This document shows, one piece after another, positions 7,822 to 14,042 of a stretch of 15,281 bases of DNA; positions within the stretch are counted from its first letter, which is position 1; each line of letters opens with the position of its first letter. The notes beneath the pieces were generated by a model. That model searched no databases and was not told the DNA's origin. It worked only from the letters and a program-made list of their open reading frames with translations. The stretch is taken from NCBI GenBank assembly GCA_022573485.1, contig JACZTW010000051.1:1-15281 (forward strand), written 5' to 3'. Source of the DNA: Planctomycetota bacterium. GTDB taxonomy: Bacteria > Planctomycetota > Phycisphaerae > UBA1845 > CAIVHJ01. The translations under genes were made by a program, and so were the position numbers.

Positions 7822-9246
7822 TTATGGCGATTTTGCTCCGAATATTTCTGCTCGCGCTTGGGCACGCGGTTTGGTCAGTAGGTCGTGTGGTTTCGGACGA
7901 CGCTTGATGGCGCGCGGCTCGAGGCGCCCGGGGCGGTCGCCGACGACGTGCTCTGCCAGGCTGACCGAGGCGGCGTCGATCAGAAGCGCGGCCAGGGCAT
8001 CGTCACTCAAGACGATGACCAGCCAACTCGCGGCGATTGATTGCACGGCAGCGGTGAAACTCAGCGCCCGCGGCGGCACGCCCGCCTTCTGCGCCGACTG
8101 CAATAGGGTCTGACGAATCAGGTTGTAGGCCAACAGGCACGTCCACATCTCCTTACGCACCATCTCCGGCGTTTTGCAGCGCAAGATGTCCATGCCCATC
8201 GTGATCTTGATCGCTCGGATGTCCAACTCCGCCTGCCAGCGAGAGTGATACAATTCGGCGATGTCATCTTTGGCGTACACGGCAGCGGCCATCAATGTAG
8301 TCACGGCGACGAATGACTCAGTGCGAAAGCCCGGCTCGCTGATGCGCACATGAACCTCGCGTACCTCGATGGACGCCGGCATCCGGTCATAGGTTTGCGG
8401 GTCCATCCACTTTGGCCTTTGAGGGCGGCTCCACAGGACGACATGATCGCCCTGGCCCAGTCGACGGCCGCGGCGAAAGTCGATCGTCCGAAGCTGATGT
8501 ACGCGTGTCACGAAATCGACACCCATTTCCTGCAGCAGCGCGATCATGAAATACGAGCAGAAATAGCGATCACCCAACAGAATGTCTCCGGGCCGGAATC
8601 GCTTGAGCAGTTGACGAAGAAGTGCCGTTTCACCCGTCTCTTTGCCTGCGTACGGTCCCATGGCCAGGTCCGTGAGCATCCCGGTGGCCAACGACAACAG
8701 CACCACCACGCGGGCTAACGGAAAACCGAGCCCTTGTGGCTGATGCGTGGGTTGCGGATACGCCTCTTGGTTTTCCGGCGTGTCGGGCATACTGACGGTA
8801 GTGCCATCGACCAGATAGACATGACGACCGTGCCACAACCGCGCCGGGTCAAGCTGCCGTTCGCACCCGTCTGCCAAGTCCACCGCCAACCGGCGAATGA
8901 CCGTCTCGGACAACTTGCCTCTTGCCCGACAGTAGGCGCCCGTATTACTGGAACAAGGTCCGCGCTCCAAAGCGACCAGCAGCACGATCACCCGAGCGAC
9001 AGCTGCCACGCAGGAGCGCTGTTCGTCCTTGAACAGAACCTGCGACAGGAACGCCCACAACGTGATGGCCGGTGTGTACACAGCCTCTTCGTCTTCGGCG
9101 AAGGAGTTACCTTCATCATCGAAGGCTTTGTGGATCGCCTCTTCTGTCAGCGCGTCCGCAAAGGGAAGACCGGGTCGTTGAAGAAACGAGACCAGAACCA
9201 AACGGAATCGCTTTGGCAGGGAGCGCACCGGTTTGTAAAATGACAT
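7822..9246 (-). CDS. IS4-family DDE transposase
   Basis: 474 aa, full length for the family. It is an RNase H-fold transposase that cuts and joins the IS ends through two metal ions held by a DDE triad. The triad is visible as D147 (LVDGTTVSMPD), D226 (LLGDRYFCSY) and E340 in the IS4 signature Y-(2)-R-(3)-E-(6)-K (Y333, R336, E340, K347: YHSRWQAELDIRAIK). The N-terminal part has SSNTGAYCRARGKLS (99-113), typical of this group. No frameshift or missing residue was seen, so the protein looks functional. The ATG at 9246 is followed upstream by GGAAGG at 5-nt spacing, but that site lies inside a hairpin (9247-9297), which should keep expression low. Confidence 0.93.
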   Translation of the reverse strand: MSFYKPVRSLPKRFRLVLVSFLQRPGLPFADALTEEAIHKAFDDEGNSFAEDEEAVYTPAITLWAFLSQVLFKDEQRSCVAAVARVIVLLVALERGPCSSNTGAYCRARGKLSETVIRRLAVDLADGCERQLDPARLWHGRHVYLVDGTTVSMPDTPENQEAYPQPTHQPQGLGFPLARVVVLLSLATGMLTDLAMGPYAGKETGETALLRQLLKRFRPGDILLGDRYFCSYFMIALLQEMGVDFVTRVHQLRTIDFRRGRRLGQGDHVVLWSRPQRPKWMDPQTYDRMPASIEVREVHVRISEPGFRTESFVAVTTLMAAAVYAKDDIAELYHSRWQAELDIRAIKITMGMDILRCKTPEMVRKEMWTCLLAYNLIRQTLLQSAQKAGVPPRALSFTAAVQSIAASWLVIVLSDDALAALLIDAASVSLAEHVVGDRPGRLEPRAIKRRPKPHDLLTKPRAQARAEIFGAKSP

Positions 9247-9297
9247 GGAGACCTTCCTTGGTCATACCATTTGCACCAACAACCAAGGAGGGTCTCC
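9247..9297 (-). promoter_or_regulatory. Hairpin sequestering the transposase ribosome-binding site
   Basis: The arms 9247-9262 (GGAGACCTTCCTTGGT) and 9282-9297 (ACCAAGGAGGGTCTCC) pair at 15 of 16 positions around a 19-nt loop. In the transposase mRNA the start-proximal arm contains the Shine-Dalgarno AAGGAAGG and ends one base before the AUG. Known IS elements use such structures to block translation of read-through mRNA. Confidence 0.7.
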
Positions 9298-9305
9298 AAG
9301 CGGGA

Positions 9306-9334
9306 ATCATAGCCAGGGAGGGCGCCCGCTGCAA
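9306..9334 (-). promoter_or_regulatory. Candidate transposase promoter
   Basis: On the minus strand TTGCAG (9334-9329) and TATGAT (9311-9306, 5 of 6 to TATAAT) are 17 nt apart. The predicted transcript start is about 9299-9300, right at the outer base of the hairpin, so even the native mRNA would carry the whole stem at its 5' end. Confidence 0.5.
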
Positions 9335-9335
9335 G

Positions 9336-9349
9336 ACAAATCGATTTGT
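9336..9349. promoter_or_regulatory. 14-bp perfect palindrome next to the transposase -35
   Basis: ACAAATCGATTTGT is fully self-complementary and lies one base upstream of the candidate -35 element. It looks like a dimeric repressor or host-factor site; the binder is unknown. Confidence 0.4.
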
Positions 9350-9464
9350 GTTGACGCTCGCACGGACGTGCAGGTCAATACCGCCGGCCAGGCAAACAGA
9401 ACACGGGCGGCGCGCCGCCACCGCTTTGCGCACCAGCCGATACGCAACCTCGTTCACGGCTCAG

Positions 9465-9485
9465 AAACAGCGGCAGTGCCATTCG
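9465..9485 (-). repeat. Right terminal inverted repeat of the IS
   Basis: Exact 21-bp inverted match to 7792-7812. The ERCC4 codon 40 (Glu) ends at 9486, so the junction lies directly at this repeat. Confidence 0.9.
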
Positions 9486-9605
9486 CTCCAGACCCCAGAC
9501 GCTGTAGTCGCCGGTTGTGAGGCTGCCCGGCTCGGTCCGCAAATTAGAGAACCGCCACGGGTTTTTTTCGCGACGGTCGATGATGACTACGGGCTCAATC
9601 TTCAT
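9486..9605 (-). pseudogene. ERCC4-domain nuclease, only the first 40 codons left (cut by the IS)
   Basis: The ATG at 9605 overlaps the stop of the methyltransferase gene as ATGA, a coupled start. The 40 native residues, including VVIIDRREKNPW (6-17) and LTTGDYSVWGLE (29-40), match the start of bacterial and phage ERCC4 (XPF/Mus81-like) nuclease domains, with metal-binding D10 and D33. The family's next motif, ERKxxxD, should follow within a few residues, but the IS right repeat begins immediately after Glu40. The frame runs on through the IS to a stop at 9375, giving a 76-aa hybrid without a catalytic core. No matching remainder was found on the other side of the IS. When intact, such proteins cut branched or flapped DNA and often sit in phage replication modules. 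The family call rests on a short but characteristic stretch. Confidence 0.75.
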
Positions 9606-10672
9606 TCGTCCGCCTCGCTCCCCGGGGCGGCGGTGTTGCCACCGACGCGTTGGCCCACTGCCAATTTTCCTTGGCCTTTCCCATCAAATTTCCCGGCTTC
9701 GTCTCCCCATGCCTTGAACCCTTGGTGCGTCCTCCTGCTGAACATATCAATTCGAGGAGCGGGACTAACGCGCCTTACCAGGTCATAGAATTCGTCGGGC
9801 TTGCTTGAGTGTTCCCGCCGTTCGCCGTCAAAGCAGCACGGAAATGCCTTTGTGGTGCTGAACGCCAGGCCTCCCTTGCGTCCAAAGAGCACGAACTCGC
9901 AGTTGTATTGTGGCAAGTTAAACGGCTGAAACCCACCAGCCTTGTGCCACACCATCTCGAAAGTGTACTTGAACCCCCAGGCGCGAAGGATGTCGAACGA
10001 AGCTGGCAGCATCTTATGCGTGGTCCACAGGTAGAGGTGGCAAAGGTCGGCAGCCGGAACATCCAGCGCCTTGATGTCGTCCAGGGTCATGCGGTGTTGC
10101 TTGTACTCGGACTGCGCCTGCGCTGGGCGGACCTCACGGTCTATCTTCTGCATCGGCCAAGGCGGATCGATGACGATCGTGCGAAACGTGCCGTCCGGCA
10201 GGGGCACATCTTCACCGTCTTGAACTGATCGCTCACGGCGGATCCTGCGCTCTTCTCTGAGCATGGCATCGGTAGTTAATTCTTTGCCAGCAGCTTTCAG
10301 CTCGGCAAGACGCCTCGCGAGATCCGCCTTGTCCATCCCGGACAGCAGTTGCCAACGGGATGATTGGTCATACGTTATGCCGAGGTCATGCAAACCACTC
10401 GCATCATCCGAGGGGTTTCTTGAAGGCCGCCCGCCCTTGTTTTTGTTCATCTTTCCCAACATCAAACCAACCTTGTGTTCGGCAAGGATGCGGGCTTCTG
10501 CGAGCGTGTTCTGAGCTTCCAGCTTCTCGCCCCTAGCCTTGACGAACTTACGCACAGCTTCAACCTTGTCTCGAATTTCTAGGACTTCGGTGATGTCCGT
10601 CGCTCGCTCGATGGCCCCGCGCAGCTTGTTGTAGTCGGCCAGGCCTGTAGTCGGCTTCCGTTCCGCGTTCAC
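9602..10672 (-). CDS. MT-A70-family adenine-N6 methyltransferase
   Basis: 356 aa from GTG 10672, which overlaps the previous stop as GTGA and has a purine-rich GGGGGGAG upstream. An open extension to 10825 exists but would lie entirely inside the preceding gene. MT-A70 proteins transfer methyl from S-adenosylmethionine to the N6 of adenine; bacterial and phage members usually modify DNA. The catalytic motif DPPW is at 169-172 (TIVIDPPWPMQK), followed by DLCHLYLWTTHKMLP, WGFKYTFEMVWHKAG and FVLFGRKGG, the usual later motifs. The N-terminal 140 residues hold a helical segment with AEARILAEHKVGLMLGKM and KGGRPSRNP, common in phage-borne members and probably for DNA or partner binding. The gene is coupled at both ends, to the small protein upstream and to the ERCC4 nuclease downstream. 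I infer modification of element DNA for self-protection. Confidence 0.88.
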   Translation of the reverse strand: MNAERKPTTGLADYNKLRGAIERATDITEVLEIRDKVEAVRKFVKARGEKLEAQNTLAEARILAEHKVGLMLGKMNKNKGGRPSRNPSDDASGLHDLGITYDQSSRWQLLSGMDKADLARRLAELKAAGKELTTDAMLREERRIRRERSVQDGEDVPLPDGTFRTIVIDPPWPMQKIDREVRPAQAQSEYKQHRMTLDDIKALDVPAADLCHLYLWTTHKMLPASFDILRAWGFKYTFEMVWHKAGGFQPFNLPQYNCEFVLFGRKGGLAFSTTKAFPCCFDGERREHSSKPDEFYDLVRRVSPAPRIDMFSRRTHQGFKAWGDEAGKFDGKGQGKLAVGQRVGGNTAAPGSEADE

Positions 10673-11115
10673 GTCCTGCTCCCCCCGCCCAGGCGACCGC
10701 AGTCGGCGACGAACGTATCCCATTGCTCGCCAGTGATCCCGCTCGGCATTTCGGGCGACTCGGACGGGTCGTACAATCCCAGGCCGTTTGGCGTCGAAAC
10801 GGCGCAGGCGAGGAACCGACGCCACTCGCGATCGGCATAGCTGTCGCCATCCGCCGATGTTTGTGCTAGAGTCTCAACGGAGGAGGCCTGAGTACCGGGA
10901 GCGTTGGGAGAGATCAGCGACCCCACGGTACTCAGGCTGGGAGATTCCAAAACCTCTAACAACTCAGCTTTGCAACATTTCACAGCCGCCAGCAGTGCTG
11001 GAGTTAAGGTGTGCGGCTCAATGTTCACGCCACGGCCACACTCGCGATCGGCTGGGCTTGGCCTTTGAGTGTCGTCCACAGTCACTTTTTTTGCGATATC
11101 GAGATACAAACTCAT
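10669..11115 (-). CDS. Small uncharacterised protein of the replication module
   Basis: 148 aa from ATG 11115 (MSLYLDIAKKVTVDD). A GTG at 11127 in the same frame is possible. The segment LTPALLAAVKCCKAELLEVL resembles the short helical motif LxPxLxAALxxHKxxLL seen in TubC-docking-like tails and in many primase-associated element proteins. The rest is low in motif content, with a Ser/Thr-rich middle. The C-terminus (WRRFLACAVSTPNG) is not recognised. It starts 21 nt after the ATPase stop and ends in a GTGA overlap with the methyltransferase, so it is a true operon member. The function is unknown; a linker or adaptor between primase-type and modification proteins is only a guess. Confidence 0.6.
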   Translation of the reverse strand: MSLYLDIAKKVTVDDTQRPSPADRECGRGVNIEPHTLTPALLAAVKCCKAELLEVLESPSLSTVGSLISPNAPGTQASSVETLAQTSADGDSYADREWRRFLACAVSTPNGLGLYDPSESPEMPSGITGEQWDTFVADCGRLGGGSRT

Positions 11116-11126
11116 TGGGTTTTCCA

Positions 11127-11145
11127 CTTCTTTCGCTTATTTCGC
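11127..11145. repeat. 19-bp repeat, inverted partner of 12440-12458
   Basis: CTTCTTTCGCTTATTTCGC here is the reverse complement, with one mismatch, of GCGAATTAAGCGAAAGAAG at 12440-12458. It covers the stop codon of the ATPase gene. Confidence 0.6.
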
Positions 11146-12755
11146 TTTTTGCGCAGCCCCGACCAGAAGCCAGCGCTCGGCTGGTCGTCCATTCGTTTCC
11201 TCGGTGGACTGGTCTACCAGGCCCTGTTGAGCAAGCCGTGCCAGAGCATTGTCAATCGCTGCCGACTTCACGTGCCGGCCCAGCGCATCGCTGATCTGCG
11301 TTCTGGTCATCCCCCCGGACTGGGCCTGCAAGAATTCAAGAATGCGATCCGACGTGGGATCACCAACGGCGTGGCCGAAGACGAATCGCACCGACTGTTC
11401 GCTGTAATCCCACAGCGCCAGCGCGGCCAACAGATGGTCTCGACTGATCACGTCGGAACAGTCGAGAAGCGCGTACAGGCAGGCCAAGCGGAGTACTTGC
11501 GCTTCGGAGCGGGAGATAGTCGCACCAACAAGCCCCGGATGCCCTTCGGACAGGGTTGGGTAGACCGCGCGCCATATCTCGCGAGCGTCAGATCCCTTGT
11601 GAATCCTGACATCGCACGCTGCCCACGCAATCGCTTCGCTCAATCTCCGGTTGATCGACGAGAAATCCACCGACGCAATATTGCCGCCCTCGGGCAGCAG
11701 CTTTGATCTCTGAACGCAGAACCACTGAAAACGGTTGGCAAACCCGTTTGACATTTCGGTTTCGGTGAGGCTTCTGAGCAGCTCTTCCGCCGTGATATGG
11801 CCGACGATGCTTATGTGGCGTCGGTAGCTCTCGCAGGCGAATTCTTGGTTAGAGACCTCAGAGACCCCCGGTCCCAAGCCTGCCGGATAATGGGGGACAG
11901 CGTGTTGCCCTCGCGCGCAATGACCTTGAGAACGCTGGCGAATTCGGCTTCCTGCACGAGGAGTCGCTTATCTTCAACGCCCTTATCGACAACTACCGTT
12001 TCGCACTCGCCGGTGTGCCGGCCCTTGTCCTTGATTGGAACGGTCTTCTCGATGGGATCGCGGACAGCCCAAATCAGGCCTTCGCCGGACGAAAGTCCGG
12101 ATACGATGTGATCCCGCGCCCAGTCGGGCGATACGGATCCAAACACGTTGAGAACGTGCCCCCAACTGGTACCCTTTCGCCCCTTTGAAGTCCGGCCCAT
12201 CAAGACAACAAAAAGATTCATGTGGTGGACACTGCCATCCACCGCGAAAGTCGCACCACGTCCAACCACGTTGCCGAAGGCCGTCAAGAACTGGATCATC
12301 AGTGCTACGGGGTCGGCTTCCGTGTGTGGTTCGATCGCACGCACAAGTTCCCCCGTAAGTCCGTAGTACGCAACGCCATCTAGTGGCGACGGCCACAACT
12401 TCTCAGGGTGCACGTTTCTTGTGCCGGGTTGCGAATTAAGCGAATTAAGCGAAAGAAGGTCGCCGTCGTCCCCGCTGATCAGCGCCTTCGCCGGTGCTTC
12501 CCCGTCGTCGCCGATCGGGAATTCGACACGTCCATTACCGGAAACGCCGGAGTAGCTCGCATCAGCGCCAATTTCGCGGGCATATCGTTCGAGTGTTGCA
12601 GGGTCGTCAGTGGGTTCGTGATGGCCGCAACCGGCCAGCCCTGTTACGCGAATTCGGATCCCCTTACATGCCGGATCACTCAACACGTCCACGGCACGCT
12701 GGTATGCTGGGATCCACCAATCGAAATCTGTTGTGCGGGGATCGGCGTCGCGCAT
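11137..12755 (-). CDS. DUF3987-like primase/helicase-type ATPase, reading frame broken near 11817
   Basis: The first frame runs from ATG 12755 to TAA 11811 (314 aa). The homologous continuation (HISIVGHITAEELLRSL) is one frame over and ends at TAA 11137. Adding one base in the GG at 11817-11818 rejoins them into about 539 aa. Residues 125-165 (TGELVRAIEPHTEADPVALMIQ) begin the ATPase-like core. A P-loop-like GRTSKGRKGTS lies at 187-197, a Walker-B-like KRLLVQEAEF at 263-272, then REGNTLSPIIRQAWDRGSLR and LTKNSPARATDA. The C-terminal ~80 residues (ILEFLQAQSGGMTRTQISDA to the end) look like a winged helix. Such proteins accompany primases on phages and integrative elements and are thought to act in replication initiation. 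The ATG overlaps the zinc-ribbon stop as TAATG. The family name is my best match, not certain; the operon context supports replication. Confidence 0.72.
12440..12458. repeat. 19-bp repeat with an extra 9-bp tandem unit
   Basis: GCGAATTAAGCGAAAGAAG here follows another GCGAATTAA (12431-12439), so the 9-bp unit is tandem. In the ATPase it encodes SLNSLNS. The inverted partner is at 11127-11145. Confidence 0.6.
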
Positions 12756-13048
12756 TACTTTGTCCTATCCGGCGCGCCAGGCGCTATCTCGGCCGTACAG
12801 TGGCGGCAGAACGTGAGACGACCAAAAAATGCAGCAATGTCGCACCACTTGTGGAATATCCGGCACCATGCGCAACGGAACCCAGTGGGTAGGTTCTCCG
12901 GTATAGATGGCACGGCACGCGGCTGATGAGGTCGAGGTTGCATTACTCGGTGGGCTGGGCTACGATTGGGTTGAAGCTCGACCCCGCCCGGCTCGCTGCC
13001 CTCAACAGCAACCGGGCATTTTTTACGCGCTTCCGCAAGTTGCAACAT
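12755..13048 (-). CDS. Small zinc-ribbon protein
   Basis: 97 aa. GGAGG at 6-nt spacing before ATG 13048 decides the start, even though the gene overlaps the previous one by 26 nt. The C-terminal half has C59xxC62 (FRCAWC) and C81xxC84 (FCRHC) with an extra C69, a four-cysteine zinc-ribbon layout. The N-terminal half is Pro/Arg-rich and probably disordered. Zinc ribbons in such operons usually contact nucleic acid or a replication protein, and the stop-start overlap TAATG with the ATPase suggests the two are made together. A strong hairpin lies in the N-terminal coding part (12986-13017). No closer family is recognised. Confidence 0.65.
   Translation of the reverse strand: MLQLAEARKKCPVAVEGSEPGGVELQPNRSPAHRVMQPRPHQPRAVPSIPENLPTGFRCAWCRIFHKWCDIAAFFGRLTFCRHCTAEIAPGAPDRTK
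12986..13024 (+). terminator. Rho-independent-like terminator on the strand opposite the operon
   Basis: GCCCGG (12986-12991) and GCTG (12995-12998) pair with CAGC (13006-13009) and CCGGGC (13012-13017) around a 7-nt loop, followed by A and six T (13019-13024). It faces rightward, inside the zinc-ribbon gene, with no rightward protein gene upstream. It might end an antisense RNA, or only be a stable mRNA hairpin. Confidence 0.4.
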
Positions 13049-13220
13049 GCTGCACCTCCCATTCCCGCTTGACCTTCACGGTTATTCCAAGGCGACCAAG
13101 TTCGCGCTGAGCGTCGGCCGCTTTGGTGAAGTCGTTACGTTCACGGGCGTGCAAAAGCGCCGCGAACCAAGCTATCCCGTTGATCGAGCGTTCGCGTTCA
13201 GTTGTTGCTGCATCAGCCAT
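13023..13220 (-). CDS. 65-aa helical protein of unknown function
   Basis: The start is ATG 13220, because GGAGG stands 7 nt upstream; an in-frame extension to 13292 has no such signal. The protein (MADAATTERERSINGIAWFA, then ALLHARERNDFTKAADAQRE) is predicted mostly helical, with a short basic, beta-like end (LGITVKVKREWE). I do not recognise a family. A helical small protein just before a zinc ribbon and a primase-type ATPase is common in phage early operons. It is preceded by a 138-nt gap containing four TTTTGCGT sites, so a secondary promoter may start here. Confidence 0.6.
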   Translation of the reverse strand: MADAATTERERSINGIAWFAALLHARERNDFTKAADAQRELGRLGITVKVKREWEVQHVATCGSA

Positions 13221-13246
13221 CGCATTGCCTCCGAAAACCCCGTGGG

Positions 13247-13331
13247 TTTTGCGTCGGTTTTGCGTGCGTAAAATCAGAGTCGGTTGTCTCACAACAACTT
13301 GTGGCAGAAAATTTTGCGTTGAGTTTTGCGT
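13247..13331. repeat. Four TTTTGCGT sites in two closely spaced pairs
   Basis: Copies at 13247-13254, 13258-13265, 13312-13319 and 13324-13331. Spacing within the pairs is 11 and 12 bp, about one helical turn. They fill most of the gap between the HTH gene stop and the 65-aa gene start, and look like an operator for a protein binding one face of the DNA. Confidence 0.55.
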
Positions 13332-13358
13332 TGGTGGTGGTGAGGGTCTAAATCAGGG

Positions 13359-13748
13359 CTAGTCGGGGCCGTACGCCTCGATCGCGCCATCGGTCGTGCG
13401 GTGGCCTTTCGGGAGATCTTCCTTTTTGCCACGGGCAAGTGTCGCACCCCTCTGATATTCGGGGCTGCGCGACAGGGTTGATGCCCAGACATCGACCTTG
13501 CCTGCGATCTTGTTGTCTGACCATTCTGGATTGTCGCGCACGAGCAACAACGCCTCCGGCAACCACTTCTTTGGGATTGCCTTGGCCTGATGCCCGGCGG
13601 GTTCTGCGGCTGGAGTTTGCTCGGCGGGCAACGCGGAATCGTCCGCCTCACGTGCCTCGGTCGTGTTTATGCTAAGGCCACGAAGGGGCCACGGCTGGCG
13701 ATCGGCAAGGCTCTGAACGCGCCTCAATTGGGCAAGGGCATCATCCAC
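13359..13748 (-). CDS. HTH-containing DNA-binding protein, possibly the C-terminal part of the preceding gene
   Basis: 129 aa from GTG 13748, with no clear ribosome-binding site. Residues 63-98 (LPEALLLVRDNPEWSDNKIA, then GKVDVWASTLSRSPEY) form a helix-turn-helix of the kind used in small phage and element regulators; the recognition helix would be about VWASTLSRSPEY. The linker 30-60 is Ala/Pro/Glu-rich. The frame stays open upstream of the GTG and reads GQANPLYQENLW, which looks like protein. The 104-aa gene would run straight into it if one base were restored near 13781, giving a single protein of about 226 aa. Either two overlapping genes or one frameshifted gene is possible. A role in controlling the operon through the TTTTGCGT sites is inference. 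Confidence 0.6.
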   Translation of the reverse strand: MDDALAQLRRVQSLADRQPWPLRGLSINTTEAREADDSALPAEQTPAAEPAGHQAKAIPKKWLPEALLLVRDNPEWSDNKIAGKVDVWASTLSRSPEYQRGATLARGKKEDLPKGHRTTDGAIEAYGPD

Positions 13749-14038
13749 CCATAGGTTTTCTTGGTAGAGAGGATTGGCCTGTCCGAGATGTAAGCAATCT
13801 CATGCTGGAGCATGCGGGCTATCGAAGGGGCTGAAATGTCATGCGCCAATAATAGGTCGTGGAGCACATGCTCCAGCTCGTCCTTGCTCTTCCAGAGGGC
13901 ATCAAAATATGCTTGTTTGTCTGACGCCTTGATGTCGCAGTACTTCAGTGTGTTCAGCGTGTTGATGAGCCTGCAAAGAGATTTGTACTCCTCTTGCGTG
14001 GGTATCCTAGGCGTTGAAGTGGTCGCGGATTTCGGCAT
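13724..14038 (-). CDS. First gene of the leftward element operon, unknown helical protein
   Basis: 104 aa. ATG 14038 has AAGGTG at 5-nt spacing, itself part of a conspicuous fold-back structure. The sequence is helical (EEYKSLCRLINTLNTLKYCD, DELEHVLHDLLLAHDISAPS) with no family I can name. Its last 18 residues (PILSTKKTYGWMMPLPN) look unlike the rest, whereas the next frame reads NPLYQENLWVDDALAQL, so the true product may continue into the HTH protein after a lost base near 13781. Codons up to about 13785 look normal. As the promoter-proximal gene it is a candidate regulator or replication initiator accessory, which is inference from position only. Confidence 0.55.
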   Translation of the reverse strand: MPKSATTSTPRIPTQEEYKSLCRLINTLNTLKYCDIKASDKQAYFDALWKSKDELEHVLHDLLLAHDISAPSIARMLQHEIAYISDRPILSTKKTYGWMMPLPN

Positions 14039-14042
14039 GATG

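Larger units (their letters stand above)
7792..9485 (-). mobile_element. Complete IS4-family insertion sequence, 1,694 bp
   Basis: Perfect 21-bp inverted repeats lie at 7792-7812 and 9465-9485 (outer sequence CGAATGGCACTGCCGC..., the last inner bases being ..GCTGTTT). They enclose one transposase gene read leftward, whose stop lies 9 nt inside the left repeat, plus a 219-nt leader with promoter and hairpin. The flanks just outside (…TTCCTGACC | and | CTCCAGACC…) do not match, so no target-site duplication is visible. The right junction cuts an ERCC4 nuclease gene after codon 40. Size, ends and transposase motif agree with IS4. I do not recognise the specific IS. Confidence 0.9.

Noticed and set aside
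9072..9788. 238-codon plus-strand open frame across the IS right end
   Set aside because: It spans the transposase start, the IS leader, the terminal repeat and the ERCC4 and methyltransferase genes in antisense, with no recognisable protein features.
10669..10825. N-terminal extension of the methyltransferase to 10825
   Set aside because: The extra 51 residues lie wholly within the upstream gene and are Arg-rich. The GTG at 10672 with GTGA overlap and a purine-rich SD is the better start.
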